Assembly (NCBI RefSeq): GCF_007828035.1 | Contig: NZ_VITV01000015.1 | Coordinates: 51,228 to 115,227, forward strand | Reading direction: 5' to 3' | From: Nitrospirillum amazonense | Lineage (GTDB): Bacteria; Pseudomonadota; Alphaproteobacteria; Azospirillales; Azospirillaceae | DNA length: 64,000 nucleotides | In this document: in pieces, positions 1 through 8,728 of the stretch | Numbering within the stretch: the first letter of the stretch is position 1 | Layout: every line of letters begins with the position of its first letter | Position numbers and translations under genes: made by a program | Notes under the pieces: model-generated | Seen by the model: only the letters and a program-made list of their open reading frames with translations | Databases searched by the model: none | Told to the model about the DNA's origin: nothing

Positions 1-1
1 C

Positions 2-124
2 GTGGTGTTGTACGATTCCGTGCTGGGCCGGGGTTCCGAGCTGGGCCCCCTGTCCCTGGCCATGAAGGGCGAACACCTGCCGGCCGGCAGCCGGTTCATC
101 GGCTGCCCGGCGCAGCCTGTTTAG
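2..124 (+). CDS. C-terminal end of a hexapeptide-repeat acyltransferase-like / Pls-PosA type protein (partial)
   Basis: Only the last 40 codons lie in the window; the gene enters from the left edge in frame 2 and ends at TAG 122-124. The tail (residues such as LGPLSLAMKGEHLPAG and FIGCPAQPV) resembles the closing turns of a left-handed beta-helix acyltransferase domain, of the kind that ends Pls/PosA-type peptide synthetase-like proteins (pattern: L-S-L-x-M-K-G-E-x-L-P-A-G-x-x-x-x-G-x-P-A). The family call rests on this short tail only, so the enzyme activity cannot be stated. It converges on the carbonic anhydrase gene and shares a bidirectional terminator with it. Confidence 0.5.
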   Translation: MVLYDSVLGRGSELGPLSLAMKGEHLPAGSRFIGCPAQPV

Positions 125-176
125 GTGCCCCAACCGCCGGGCGGCTTTGCCCCCGCCCGTTGGCTCCAGGAATAAA

Positions 177-205
177 AAAGGGCGCCCTGGCGAGGGGCGC
201 CCTTT
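177..205. terminator. Bidirectional rho-independent terminator
   Basis: An 11-bp perfect inverted repeat, AAAGGGCGCCC at 177-187 and its complement at 195-205, with a 7-nt loop. An A-run lies to the left (174-179) and TTT to the right, so it can act in both directions. It lies between two converging genes. Confidence 0.8.
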
Positions 206-226
206 GTCGTTTCGGTCGCGTACCGG

Positions 227-841
227 TTAGAGGGGAATACCCTCGATGCCCTCCTGCACCGACTTGAACTGGCCCGTGGCCTGGTTCAGCAGCAGCAGGT
301 CGGCGTCGGCCACGTCGAACAGGCAGCCGTGCAGGCGCAGGCCGCCGGCCTCCACCGCCGCCTTGATCCAGGGGAAGGTAAGCAGGTTGGCGATGGTCAG
401 GCGGATGACCTCGCGCTCGGCATCGGCGACGTCGTTCGCCTTGCCGCGCACGCTCTTGGCGATGGACATCCAATGGCCGATGAAGTCGCCGTCGGCCTCC
501 CCCTCCGCCATCAGGGCCTTAACACCGCCGCAGTGGGTGTGGCCCATGACGATGATGTCGCCCACGCGCAGCTGGCGCACGGCGAATTCCAGCGCGGCGC
601 TGGTGCCGTGGAAATCGCTGTTGGGCTGGTAGGGTGGGATCAGGTTGGCGACGTTGCGGATGATGAACAGGTCGCCAGGCCCCGCCGAAAAGATCATCTG
701 CGGGTCCACCCGGCTGTCACAGCAGGCGACCACGGCCGCGCGCGGGTTCTGCCCGACCTCGGCCAGCCATTGGAAGCGGCGGGCATATTCGGGAAGGGCG
801 CTAGCGCGGAAATTCAGAAATCCCTCGATGAGCTTCCGCAT
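227..841 (-). CDS. Beta-class carbonic anhydrase
   Basis: A 204-aa enzyme that interconverts CO2 and bicarbonate in the cytoplasm. The beta-class zinc site is visible: CCDSRVDP gives the first Cys and the Asp-Arg dyad, and GHTHCGG gives the His and second Cys. Length is typical of the bacterial family. The reading frame is open upstream to 1030, but the ATG at 841 was chosen because the family begins there (MRKLIEGFLNF) and a GGGAG sits about 11 bases upstream; the extra 63 codons have no family resemblance. It is monocistronic and converges on the partial gene at the left edge. Confidence 0.93.
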   Translation of the reverse strand: MRKLIEGFLNFRASALPEYARRFQWLAEVGQNPRAAVVACCDSRVDPQMIFSAGPGDLFIIRNVANLIPPYQPNSDFHGTSAALEFAVRQLRVGDIIVMGHTHCGGVKALMAEGEADGDFIGHWMSIAKSVRGKANDVADAEREVIRLTIANLLTFPWIKAAVEAGGLRLHGCLFDVADADLLLLNQATGQFKSVQEGIEGIPL

Positions 842-1106
842 AAAAGGTGTCTCCCGAAGTGCTGGCCCGATGTCGTTGCCGGAACATCGGAGCCGCCCCG
901 ATTGGTGGCCGTCGGCCATTGGTCTACTGGCTGATGGCGGCAAAATCCAGTCCCGTCGGCGGAACGGGCCCGCGCGCCGGCGGCTACCGGTCTTCTCCAC
1001 GGCCTGGTTAACCCGGTCGGCGGGTGCCACATAAAGAGATGGCCCGGCGGACCGAAAGCCCGCAAGCTAGTCCGCCAGGAAAAGTTGCAGCCCTGAACCC
1101 GACCGC

Positions 1107-1565
1107 ATGAACCATCGCCAAATCCTGGACGCGGCCTTGCGTAGCCAGCCCGCCCCCCGCAGCCGCTACCTGAACCTGGTCGCCGACCGGGTGGAGCGCG
1201 ACGGCCGCTTCGCCGACCGCACCCACCTGCTGTACCCCGTGCTGGCGCGCGCCGCCGGGACGGTGGAACCCATGCTGGAGCCCGTGGAATTCGTCGACCT
1301 GCTGGCGGAGTTCCTGGCCCACCACGGGGCGGCCATCGGCGCCGCGCTGTACGATCGCGCCTATCTCAAAGATCCGGACCGGGCGCTGGCCGGCCCCGCC
1401 AGCCTGCTGTCGGGCTGGATATCCGCCCGCATCCTGGACGGCCTGCAATCCGGCCGCTATAGCCCGCCGGCCGACCGCACCTATCGCTTCCATTCCGACA
1501 GCGGCGATATGGACGGCGCGCTGCGCGGCTTCCCCTTCCATGAAGAGGACGCCGCCGCCGACTGA
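1107..1565 (+). CDS. Hypothetical protein, 152 aa
   Basis: I do not recognise a family. The protein is soluble, has no signal peptide or membrane segment, and is rich in Arg, Asp and Ala. It looks mostly helical in its first 100 residues and ends in an acidic tail (HEEDAAAD). Codon use is like that of its neighbours, with strong G/C at third positions, which supports a real gene. ATG 1107 is the first start in the frame; no strong ribosome binding site is seen. It is divergent from the carbonic anhydrase gene and stands 157 bp before the DUF445 gene. Confidence 0.6.
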   Translation: MNHRQILDAALRSQPAPRSRYLNLVADRVERDGRFADRTHLLYPVLARAAGTVEPMLEPVEFVDLLAEFLAHHGAAIGAALYDRAYLKDPDRALAGPASLLSGWISARILDGLQSGRYSPPADRTYRFHSDSGDMDGALRGFPFHEEDAAAD

Positions 1566-1722
1566 GGCTGGCGGCCAATCGCCGCGACCCGCGGCTTTCA
1601 GGGAACCGACTGGCCGGCGCCGCGGTTTCGACGTCACGGGTGGTTCCGTCCCGTCGGGGCCATATGGTCCGGGACAGGGCCGCCGGGCGCCGTCATCATG
1701 AGGCCCGTCACACCCTCTCGGG

Positions 1723-3024
1723 ATGCCCATGCCTGACCATTCCCTGCCCCTGCCCTTCGACCCCGCCACCGCCGGCGATCGCGCCGCCGCCCTGCGCCGC
1801 TGGCGGCGCATCGCCGGCCTCTACCTCGGCACCGTCGCCTGCCTGTGGCTGGCGGCCCGGCTGGTGCCGCGTCTGCTGCCCGACTATATCGGCTGGCCTT
1901 GGCCCGGGTTCTGGAGTCTGCTGCGGGCCGTGGGGGAAGCGGGACTGGTGGGCGGGCTGGCCGACTGGTTCGCCGTCACGGCCCTGTTCCGCCATCCGCT
2001 GGGCGTCCCGGTGCCGCATACCGCCCTGGTGCCGCAGAACCGCGACCGCATTGCTGACGGCATCGCAACCTATATCGACAGCGAATTCCTCGCCCCCGAC
2101 CGGCTGCGCGGCCAGGTGCAGCGCCTCAACGCCGCCGACCAGCTTGCCCGCGCCCTGGCCGATCCCGCCAACCGCGCCCAGTTGGCGGACCTGGCGCTGG
2201 CCTCCCTTCCACGGCTGCTGTCGCGCGGACGGGAGGCGGCCCTGCGCGAGGCGCTGGCGCGGGCGGCGATGGAGGGTCTGCGCGCCATGGACCTGCGGCC
2301 CATGGTCGCCCGCCTGCTGCGCGACGCCATCAACAGTCCCCTGTTCGAAGCCCTGATCCAGGAGGTGTCGGATTACGGCGTGGTGCTGATCCACGGCAGC
2401 CGGCCACACATCCGCGACGCGGTCGCCACCCGGTCAAAATGGTGGATGCCGCGTACCCTGGACCGCAGCCTGGCCGACCAGGTGACGGATGCGCTGGCCG
2501 GTCACCTGTTCGACCTGCGCAGCCCCTACAGCGAGGCCGGTCACGCCCTGCGACAATGGCTGGCGGAAATCCCCGGCCGCATCCTGGACGGCGACCCGCT
2601 GGGGGACCGGCTGGCGTCGGTGCTGCGCAACGCCGTGGACATCAAAACCTTGCGGCTGCTGCTGCACCACCTCATCGGCCGGTTGAAGTCGGCGGCGCTG
2701 GAGGACGCGGCCAAGCCGAACGGCGTGCTGCGCGACGCGCTGGACGCCATGTTGTTGTCGCTGGCGCAGGAGTTGGAGCAACCGGCCACCCGCGCCCGGC
2801 TGGACGCTGCGGTCGAGGGGGCCTTCCTGGCCGCCATCCCGGGCTGGCGCGTGTCGATCCGCAGCTTCATCACCGACACCTTGAAGGCGCAGGACGCCGC
2901 CGATTTCGCCCGCCGCCTGGAAGAGGGCGTGGGCAAGGATCTACAGTTCATCCGCATCAACGGCACGGTGCTGGGCGCCCTGATCGGCGCCGCCCTGTAC
3001 CTGTTGGACCTTACTTTCGGCTAA
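1723..3024 (+). CDS. DUF445 family membrane-anchored protein (YjiN-like)
   Basis: A 433-aa protein of the DUF445 family. A hydrophobic segment near residues 28-48 (LYLGTVACLWLAARLVPRLL) is followed by the family block GGLADWFAVTALFRHPLG, then a long helical region and a second hydrophobic segment at the extreme C-terminus (TVLGALIGAALYLLDL). This is the usual layout of the family: two membrane anchors with a large helical domain between. The biochemical role is unknown. A second in-frame ATG at 1729 is an equally possible start. It appears monocistronic. Confidence 0.88.
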   Translation: MPMPDHSLPLPFDPATAGDRAAALRRWRRIAGLYLGTVACLWLAARLVPRLLPDYIGWPWPGFWSLLRAVGEAGLVGGLADWFAVTALFRHPLGVPVPHTALVPQNRDRIADGIATYIDSEFLAPDRLRGQVQRLNAADQLARALADPANRAQLADLALASLPRLLSRGREAALREALARAAMEGLRAMDLRPMVARLLRDAINSPLFEALIQEVSDYGVVLIHGSRPHIRDAVATRSKWWMPRTLDRSLADQVTDALAGHLFDLRSPYSEAGHALRQWLAEIPGRILDGDPLGDRLASVLRNAVDIKTLRLLLHHLIGRLKSAALEDAAKPNGVLRDALDAMLLSLAQELEQPATRARLDAAVEGAFLAAIPGWRVSIRSFITDTLKAQDAADFARRLEEGVGKDLQFIRINGTVLGALIGAALYLLDLTFG

Positions 3025-3274
3025 GCCGCCCGTGTCGCAGTTGGCCCTTTTGCGCCGCCTCGCTTTTGACAGAAGACGGGTGTAGGGGTTGACGAGCACC
3101 CGTTCCATCCCGCAGGGTCGCCCCGCCAGGGATTAACCCTATCCTTCCGTGGCAGCGGTGTCCCCATCGGGGATGGATCGCGGCGGCGGGGAGACGGTTG
3201 CCCGAAGTCGACCTTGGCCCCTTCGACGCGACGCCGGACCGGGCCATCACGTGATTGCCATCGACGAGGACCGA

Positions 3275-4522
3275 ATGCGCGCCAAATTCTATCCCCTCAT
3301 GCTGGGTGCCCTGCTGGCTGCCGGTATCGGGACCGCCCAGGCCAAGGACAAGGACAAGGCCGACGCCACGCCGCCGGAAAAGCAGATCAGCAAGGAGCTG
3401 ACCCCGTCGCTGCAGGCCGCCCAGAAGGCGCTGGACGAGAAGAACTACCAGGCCATCATCGACGCCACCGCGCAGGCCGAGGCCGCCAAGGCCGACCGTA
3501 CGCCGTACGAGAATTTCTTCATCGCCGAGATGCGCGTGCAGGCCTACCTGGGCCTGAACGACACGCCGCACCTGATCGACGCGCTGGAGGCCGAACTGGC
3601 CACCAACCAGCTGCCCGAAGCGGACGCAGCCAAGCGCGAGCGCACCCTGTCGCAGCTATATTACCAGAACAAGGACTACGCCAAGTTCCTGGCGAAGTCG
3701 GACGCCGTTATCCAGAAGGGCGGCGCCACGCCGGAGATGTACACCCTGCGCTGCCAGGCGTCCTGGTCGCTGAAGGACTGGGCCGCGACTGACACGAACT
3801 GCAAGCAGGCCATCGACGCTGATGAGAAGGCCGGCAAGCCGGCGCAGGAGCAGGTCTACCAGATGCTGGTGGACAGCGCCGCGCAGCGCAAGGATTACGG
3901 CAGCTACGTCGATTACATCGCCATTCTGCTGCAGCACTACCAGAAGCCGGACTACTGGGCCGACTACCTGGGCTTCCTGCCGCGCAAACTCGGCCCCGCC
4001 GCCTCCGATCGCCTGGCCCTGGACGTGTACCGCCTGAGCGCGCGCGTCGGCGCCATCAAGGGCAGCAACGAGTATCTGGAGTACGCCGACCTGGCCACCC
4101 GCGCCACCTTGCCGGGCGAAGCCAAGGCCATCCTGGAAAAGGGCCAGAGCCAGTTGGCCGGCAACCCGACCGCCAAGCAGATGTTGGCCGAGGCGACGAA
4201 GGCCGCGGCCGAGGACCAGAAGGGCATCGACAAGCAGGTCGCCGAAGTGTCCAAGGCCCCCACGGGCCTGCCGCTGGAGAAACTGGGCGAGGCCTATGCC
4301 AGCTACGGCAACTACACCAAGGCCATTGAGCTGATCCAGAAGGGCATCGACAAGGGCGGCCTGAAGAACCCCAACGACGCCAAGCTGCACCTGGCCGTCG
4401 CCTACCTGAACGCCGGCCAGAAGGACCAGGCCCAGAAGGCCTTCCAGGAATTGACCAGCGCGCCGGAAGGTGTCGGCGAACTGGCCAAGGCCTGGCTGCT
4501 GTACCTGAACCAGCCGGCTTGA
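3275..4522 (+). CDS. Periplasmic tetratricopeptide-repeat protein
   Basis: A 415-aa protein with a clear Sec signal peptide (MRAKFYPLMLGALLAAGIGTAQA) followed by a Lys-rich stretch and helical repeats with TPR spacing, for example around residues 330-400 (EAYASYGNYTKAIELIQKGI, then DAKLHLAVAYLNAGQKDQAQ). The frame is open back to 3149, but ATG 3275 puts the signal peptide at the N-terminus and has GAGG just upstream. Such proteins usually act as scaffolds for protein contacts in the periplasm; the partner is not evident. The gene stands alone, followed by a dispersed repeat and a strong terminator. Confidence 0.82.
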   Translation: MRAKFYPLMLGALLAAGIGTAQAKDKDKADATPPEKQISKELTPSLQAAQKALDEKNYQAIIDATAQAEAAKADRTPYENFFIAEMRVQAYLGLNDTPHLIDALEAELATNQLPEADAAKRERTLSQLYYQNKDYAKFLAKSDAVIQKGGATPEMYTLRCQASWSLKDWAATDTNCKQAIDADEKAGKPAQEQVYQMLVDSAAQRKDYGSYVDYIAILLQHYQKPDYWADYLGFLPRKLGPAASDRLALDVYRLSARVGAIKGSNEYLEYADLATRATLPGEAKAILEKGQSQLAGNPTAKQMLAEATKAAAEDQKGIDKQVAEVSKAPTGLPLEKLGEAYASYGNYTKAIELIQKGIDKGGLKNPNDAKLHLAVAYLNAGQKDQAQKAFQELTSAPEGVGELAKAWLLYLNQPA

Positions 4523-4587
4523 TGCCATCTCCCAGGCGCCCCTGACCACGCGTCTCATGCCGACAGCCAGCGACCGCTGGCTCCGCA

Positions 4588-4651
4588 GCGAGCACCGGAG
4601 GGCGGAGCGAGGATAGCCAAGCCGCCGGATGGCGGCGCCCGGCGCCTGAGG
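4588..4651 (+). repeat. Dispersed structured repeat, copy 1
   Basis: About 64 bp, closely matched by an inverted copy at 60292-60353. The shared left part reads GCGAGCACCG, AGGGCG, AGCGAGGAT, AGCCAA and the shared right part CCGGCGCCTGAGG. Between them lies a hairpin, GCCGCC-GGAT-GGCGGC in this copy and GGGGC-GGAT-GCCCC in the other, so the stem is kept although its bases differ. Both copies lie in the 3' flank of a gene and in non-coding DNA. Confidence 0.75.
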
Positions 4652-4681
4652 GAACCGCGCCAAAAGCGCAATAAAGTAAGG

Positions 4682-4717
4682 AACGGGGTCGGCCCAGTGC
4701 CGGCCCCGTTGCTTTTT
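4682..4717 (+). terminator. Rho-independent terminator
   Basis: A 12-bp stem (AACGGGGTCGGC at 4682-4693 with its complement at 4699-4710, one G-T pair) closes a 5-nt loop and is followed by GC and five T. It ends the TPR gene transcript. The rest of the 383-bp gap between the TPR gene and the OPT gene holds the dispersed repeat; I see no other feature there. Confidence 0.88.
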
Positions 4718-4905
4718 GGCGGGAAAGCCCCGGATTCTGGCCTGGTCCGTCCGGCTGGCCTCGACGGGGCCGGGGGCGCCCGCTAAACTCCCGGCCCATC
4801 CAGCCCGGCGCCCGCTTGAAGGGGCTCACGAAAGCGGCCGGCGCCTACACGACGACGTCGATACGACGCAGATGGGGATTCCTCACATATGACGGATTTC
4901 ATCCG

Positions 4906-6933
4906 ATGACCCGGTTCGCGCGCAGCTCGATTAGGGAACTGACCCTGCGCGGCATCATCCTGGGTGCCCTGATCACCGTGGTGTTCACCGCCGCCAACGT
5001 CTACCTGGGCCTGAAGGTGGGCCTGACCTTCGCCTCCTCCATCCCGGCGGCGGTCATCTCCATGGCGGTGCTGCGCCTGGCCAAGGACAGCACCATCCAG
5101 GAAAACAACTTCGTGCAGACGCTGGCCTCATCCGCCGGCACCCTGTCGTCCGTCATCTTCGTGCTGCCCGGCCTGGTCATCGTCGGCTACTGGACCGGAT
5201 TCCCCTTCTGGCAGTCCGCCGGCATCTGCGCCGTGGGCGGCATCCTGGGCGTCATGTACACCGTGCCCCTGCGCCGGGCCATGGTGGTGCAGGGCAACCT
5301 GCCCTACCCCGAGGGCGTGGCCGCAGCGGAAGTGCTGAAGGTCGGGTCCCCCGACACGGCCGGCGAGGCCGGCGCGGACGAGGCCGCCAAGGGTGCGGGC
5401 CTGCGCGACGTGATCGCCGGCACCCTCGTTTCCATCGGGTTCTTCCTGATGACGGCGATGCGCTTCTTCACCGAGCAGTTCCAGGGCTTCCTGCGCATCG
5501 GCAACGCCGTCACGGGCCTGGGCACCGGTCTGTCGATGGCCCTGCTGGGCGCCGGCTACCTGGTGGGCGCCACCGTGGGCTTCGCCATGTTCGTGGGCGT
5601 GGCCATCGCCTGGTTCGGCGCCGTGCCCATCCTGACCTGGCTGCACCCGCCGGTCGACGGCATGGACCTGATCAAGTACGCCAACAGCGTCGTGTGGCGC
5701 CAGCAGGTCCGCCTGATCGGTGCCGGCGCCATCGCCGCCGCCGCCATCTGGACCCTGATCGTCCTGGCCAAGCCGATGACGGACGGCATCCGCGCCTCGC
5801 TGAACGCCATGAAGACCGTGCGCGCCGGCAACGCCCACTCCGTCCCCCGGGTGGAGCAGGACATCCCCTTCCACTACGTCATGGCCATCGCCGCCGTGCT
5901 GCTGGTGCCGCTGGCGGGCCTGTTCATCTCCTTCATCCTGGGCACGCCGCTGTCCACCCACCTGGTGGTGCTGGTCTTGGCCGGCGTCGTCTTCGCCGCC
6001 GTCATGGGCTTCATCGTCGCCGCCGCTTCGGGCTACATGGCGGGCCTGATCGGCAGTTCCAACAGCCCCATTTCCAGCATCGGCATCCTGGCGGCCATCG
6101 CCTCGTCCCTGCTGCTGGTCTGCCTGCTGGGCAAGGACGGGGTGGCCGATCCGGTCATCCGCGGCGCCGCCGTGGCGCTGGCGCTGTTCACCACCTCGGT
6201 GGTGCTGACCATCGCCACCATCGCCAACGACAACCTGCAGGACCTGAAGACCGGCCAGCTGGTGGGTGCCACGCCCTGGCGCCAGCAGGTGGCCTTGGTG
6301 CTGGGCTGCATCGTCGGCGCCGCCGTCATCCCGCCGGTGCTGAACCTGCTGCAGCACGCCTACGGCTTCGCCGGAGCGCCGCTGGACCCGGGCATGGACC
6401 CGGCCAAGACCCTGGGCGCCCCGCAGGCGACGCTGATGGCCACCCTGGCCACCGGCATCCTCAGCGGCAAGCTGGACTGGTCCATGCTGGGCATCGGCGC
6501 CGTGGTCGGCATCTGCCTGGTGGTGGTGGACGAGGTGCTGAAGGCCACCACCCGCCGCTTCCGCCTGCCGCCGCTGGCCGTGGCCCTGGGCATCTACCTG
6601 CCCATGACCGTCACCGTGCCCGTCAGCCTGGGCGCCCTGCTGGCCTATATCGTCGACCGCGTGCTGGCCCAGCGGGCCAAGGCGGCCGGTGTACCCTTCG
6701 CGAAGTTCGCCGACGTGCCTCAGCGCCGCGCCATGCTGCTGGCCTCGGGCATGATCGTGGGTGAAAGCTTGTTCGGCGTGGCCCAGGCGGCCATCATCTC
6801 GCTGACCGGCAACCAGGAACCGCTGGCGGTCATGGGCGACGGCTTCGCTGGGGCGGCCGAATGGCTGGGCGGCGCCGTCTTCCTGGTGGCCTGCCTGTGG
6901 AGCGTCCGCTGGGTGCTGGCCGAACGGAAGTAA
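4906..6933 (+). CDS. OPT-family oligopeptide transporter
   Basis: A 675-aa integral membrane protein with about 15 hydrophobic segments. The N-terminus (ELTLRGIILGALITVVFTAANVYLG, residues 10-35 region) is typical of bacterial members of the OPT family, proton-coupled importers of oligopeptides or metal chelates in the inner membrane; the block SGYMAGLIGSSNSPISSIGI near residue 375 is also a family hallmark. The frame extends upstream to a TTG at 4816, but ATG 4906 matches the family start. The substrate cannot be told from sequence. Monocistronic between two terminators. Confidence 0.9.
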   Translation: MTRFARSSIRELTLRGIILGALITVVFTAANVYLGLKVGLTFASSIPAAVISMAVLRLAKDSTIQENNFVQTLASSAGTLSSVIFVLPGLVIVGYWTGFPFWQSAGICAVGGILGVMYTVPLRRAMVVQGNLPYPEGVAAAEVLKVGSPDTAGEAGADEAAKGAGLRDVIAGTLVSIGFFLMTAMRFFTEQFQGFLRIGNAVTGLGTGLSMALLGAGYLVGATVGFAMFVGVAIAWFGAVPILTWLHPPVDGMDLIKYANSVVWRQQVRLIGAGAIAAAAIWTLIVLAKPMTDGIRASLNAMKTVRAGNAHSVPRVEQDIPFHYVMAIAAVLLVPLAGLFISFILGTPLSTHLVVLVLAGVVFAAVMGFIVAAASGYMAGLIGSSNSPISSIGILAAIASSLLLVCLLGKDGVADPVIRGAAVALALFTTSVVLTIATIANDNLQDLKTGQLVGATPWRQQVALVLGCIVGAAVIPPVLNLLQHAYGFAGAPLDPGMDPAKTLGAPQATLMATLATGILSGKLDWSMLGIGAVVGICLVVVDEVLKATTRRFRLPPLAVALGIYLPMTVTVPVSLGALLAYIVDRVLAQRAKAAGVPFAKFADVPQRRAMLLASGMIVGESLFGVAQAAIISLTGNQEPLAVMGDGFAGAAEWLGGAVFLVACLWSVRWVLAERK

Positions 6934-6983
6934 CCGGCACCCAATATCAAGTGGGGCGAAAAGCCTCATCCCGAAAGGGTTAG

Positions 6984-7012
6984 AAAGGGGGTCCCATTGG
7001 GGCCCCCTTTTT
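6984..7012 (+). terminator. Rho-independent terminator
   Basis: A 12-bp stem with one G-T pair (6984-6995 with 6999-7010) and a 3-nt loop, flanked by A and T runs. It ends the OPT transporter transcript. Confidence 0.85.
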
Positions 7013-7107
7013 CTATCCATAGTTCCTACCGCTACTGGCGGACGCCGGGTTCGGACCGGAAATAGAGTAGCATGGGGGTCGGATCGATTGATCAAGGAGG
7101 GCCGGGA

Positions 7108-8709
7108 ATGGTCGTCCCCACCCCAGTTGCGGCCGTTGGCGCCGCCCCGTCGCAGGAATGGATATTCCTGAACCGCTTCGCTTACGGCCCCCGGCCCGGC
7201 GACGCCCAGGCCCTGAAGCAGCAGGGCATTTCCCACTGGCTGGATGAGCAGTTGCGCCTGGCCGCCGCCGGCACCGGCCCGGGGCCGGAATGCCAGCAGA
7301 AGCTGGACAGCGCGGTCATGCGCATCAAGTACGACGCCGGCGAAGGATGGGCCGCGCTGGATGAGATGCGCCCGCTGCGCACCCTGGACCAGCCGGTGGA
7401 CGCGCTGTGGTCGCTGAACCAGCCGGATCGCAAGCTGCCTTATCAGGAACGGGTGCGTCCGCGTCTGGATTTGGCGGCGGCCACCGTCATCCGCGCCGTC
7501 TACGACCCGGCCCAGCTGCGTCAGGTCATGACGCTGTTCTGGCATGACCATTTCTCCGTCAACGCGGCCGATAGCTACACAGCCCCGGCGCTGCCCGCCT
7601 ACGACGCGGCCCTCCGCGCCCACGCCCTGGGCAATTTCCGCGATCTGCTTGAGGCGGTGGCGACCAGCCCCGCCATGCTGATCTACCTGAACAACCGGTC
7701 CTCGCGCGGCGGGGCGGCCAACGAGAACTACGCCCGCGAGCTGTTCGAGCTGCATACCTTGGGGCGCGACGCCTACCTGAACACCCAGTATGACCGCTGG
7801 CGCGATGTGCCCGGCGCGCTGAAGGGCGCGCCGGAAGGCTATATCGACCAGGACGTCTATGAGGCCAGCCGCGCCTTCACCGGGTGGAGCATCCAGAGCG
7901 GCCAGGATCTGGGCGGCTACAAGGCGCCCAACGACGGTCGCTTCACCTACATCGAATCCTGGCACGACAATTACCAGAAGCGTGTGCTGGCAGCGGAATT
8001 CGACAGCTACCAGCCGCCGCAGAACGACGGGCACAAGGTGCTGGATCTGGTGGCCAACCATCCCGCCACCGCCCAGTTCATCTGCACTAAGATGGTGCGG
8101 TCCCTGCTGGGCGGGGAACCGTCGCCGGAGCTGGTCAGGGCCGCCGCCGCGACCTGGCTGGACAACCGCCAGCGCCCCGACCAGATCGCTCGGGTGGTGC
8201 GGCTGATCGCCCTGTCGCCCCAGGCCACGGCCAATTGGGGCGCCCGGCCCAAGCGGCCGCTGGAGCTGGTGGCCAGCTTCGCGCGCGCCACCGGCATCCC
8301 CGTCACCGCCAGCGAGCCGCTGGTGGGCACCATGGATAGCGCCGGGCAGAAGCTGTACGCCTGGCCCAGCCCCGACGGGCATCCCGTGGCGGACGATTAT
8401 TGGCTGGGCGCGCAGAACATGCGGGCGCGCTGGAACCTGGCGCTGGGCCTGGCGGAGGGGTGGTGGATGCCCCCCGGCCTGTCCGCCACGGCCCAGATGG
8501 GGCCGGCCGCCGCCCACAGCGGCCAGGCGGTGGCCTTCTGGTCCGACCGTTTGCTGGGCAGCCCCACGGCCATCGATGCCGCAGCACTGCTGGGCGGCCT
8601 GTCCCTGACCGCCGACGCGCCGCCCATGGTGGACAATAAAACCGGCGAATTCGCCAACCGCCGCCTGGCCGCCTATGTGGCCATGAGCCCCGCGTTCCAG
8701 CTGCGCTGA
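7108..8709 (+). CDS. DUF1800 family protein
   Basis: A 533-aa protein of the DUF1800 family, recognised by its opening (LNRFAYGPRPGDAQAL), the central FWHDHFSV block, the NYARELFELHTLG motif and the late GGEPSPELVRAAAATW region. The function of the family is not settled. ATG 7108 was chosen because a full AAGGAGG stands 7 bases before it; an ATG at 7072 lacks one. No signal peptide is seen, whereas the downstream partner has a Tat signal. The next gene, DUF1501, starts 19 bp later, so the two form an operon, the usual arrangement for these families. Confidence 0.88.
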   Translation: MVVPTPVAAVGAAPSQEWIFLNRFAYGPRPGDAQALKQQGISHWLDEQLRLAAAGTGPGPECQQKLDSAVMRIKYDAGEGWAALDEMRPLRTLDQPVDALWSLNQPDRKLPYQERVRPRLDLAAATVIRAVYDPAQLRQVMTLFWHDHFSVNAADSYTAPALPAYDAALRAHALGNFRDLLEAVATSPAMLIYLNNRSSRGGAANENYARELFELHTLGRDAYLNTQYDRWRDVPGALKGAPEGYIDQDVYEASRAFTGWSIQSGQDLGGYKAPNDGRFTYIESWHDNYQKRVLAAEFDSYQPPQNDGHKVLDLVANHPATAQFICTKMVRSLLGGEPSPELVRAAAATWLDNRQRPDQIARVVRLIALSPQATANWGARPKRPLELVASFARATGIPVTASEPLVGTMDSAGQKLYAWPSPDGHPVADDYWLGAQNMRARWNLALGLAEGWWMPPGLSATAQMGPAAAHSGQAVAFWSDRLLGSPTAIDAAALLGGLSLTADAPPMVDNKTGEFANRRLAAYVAMSPAFQLR

Positions 8710-8728
8710 GCGGGAGGAGGAGACCATC

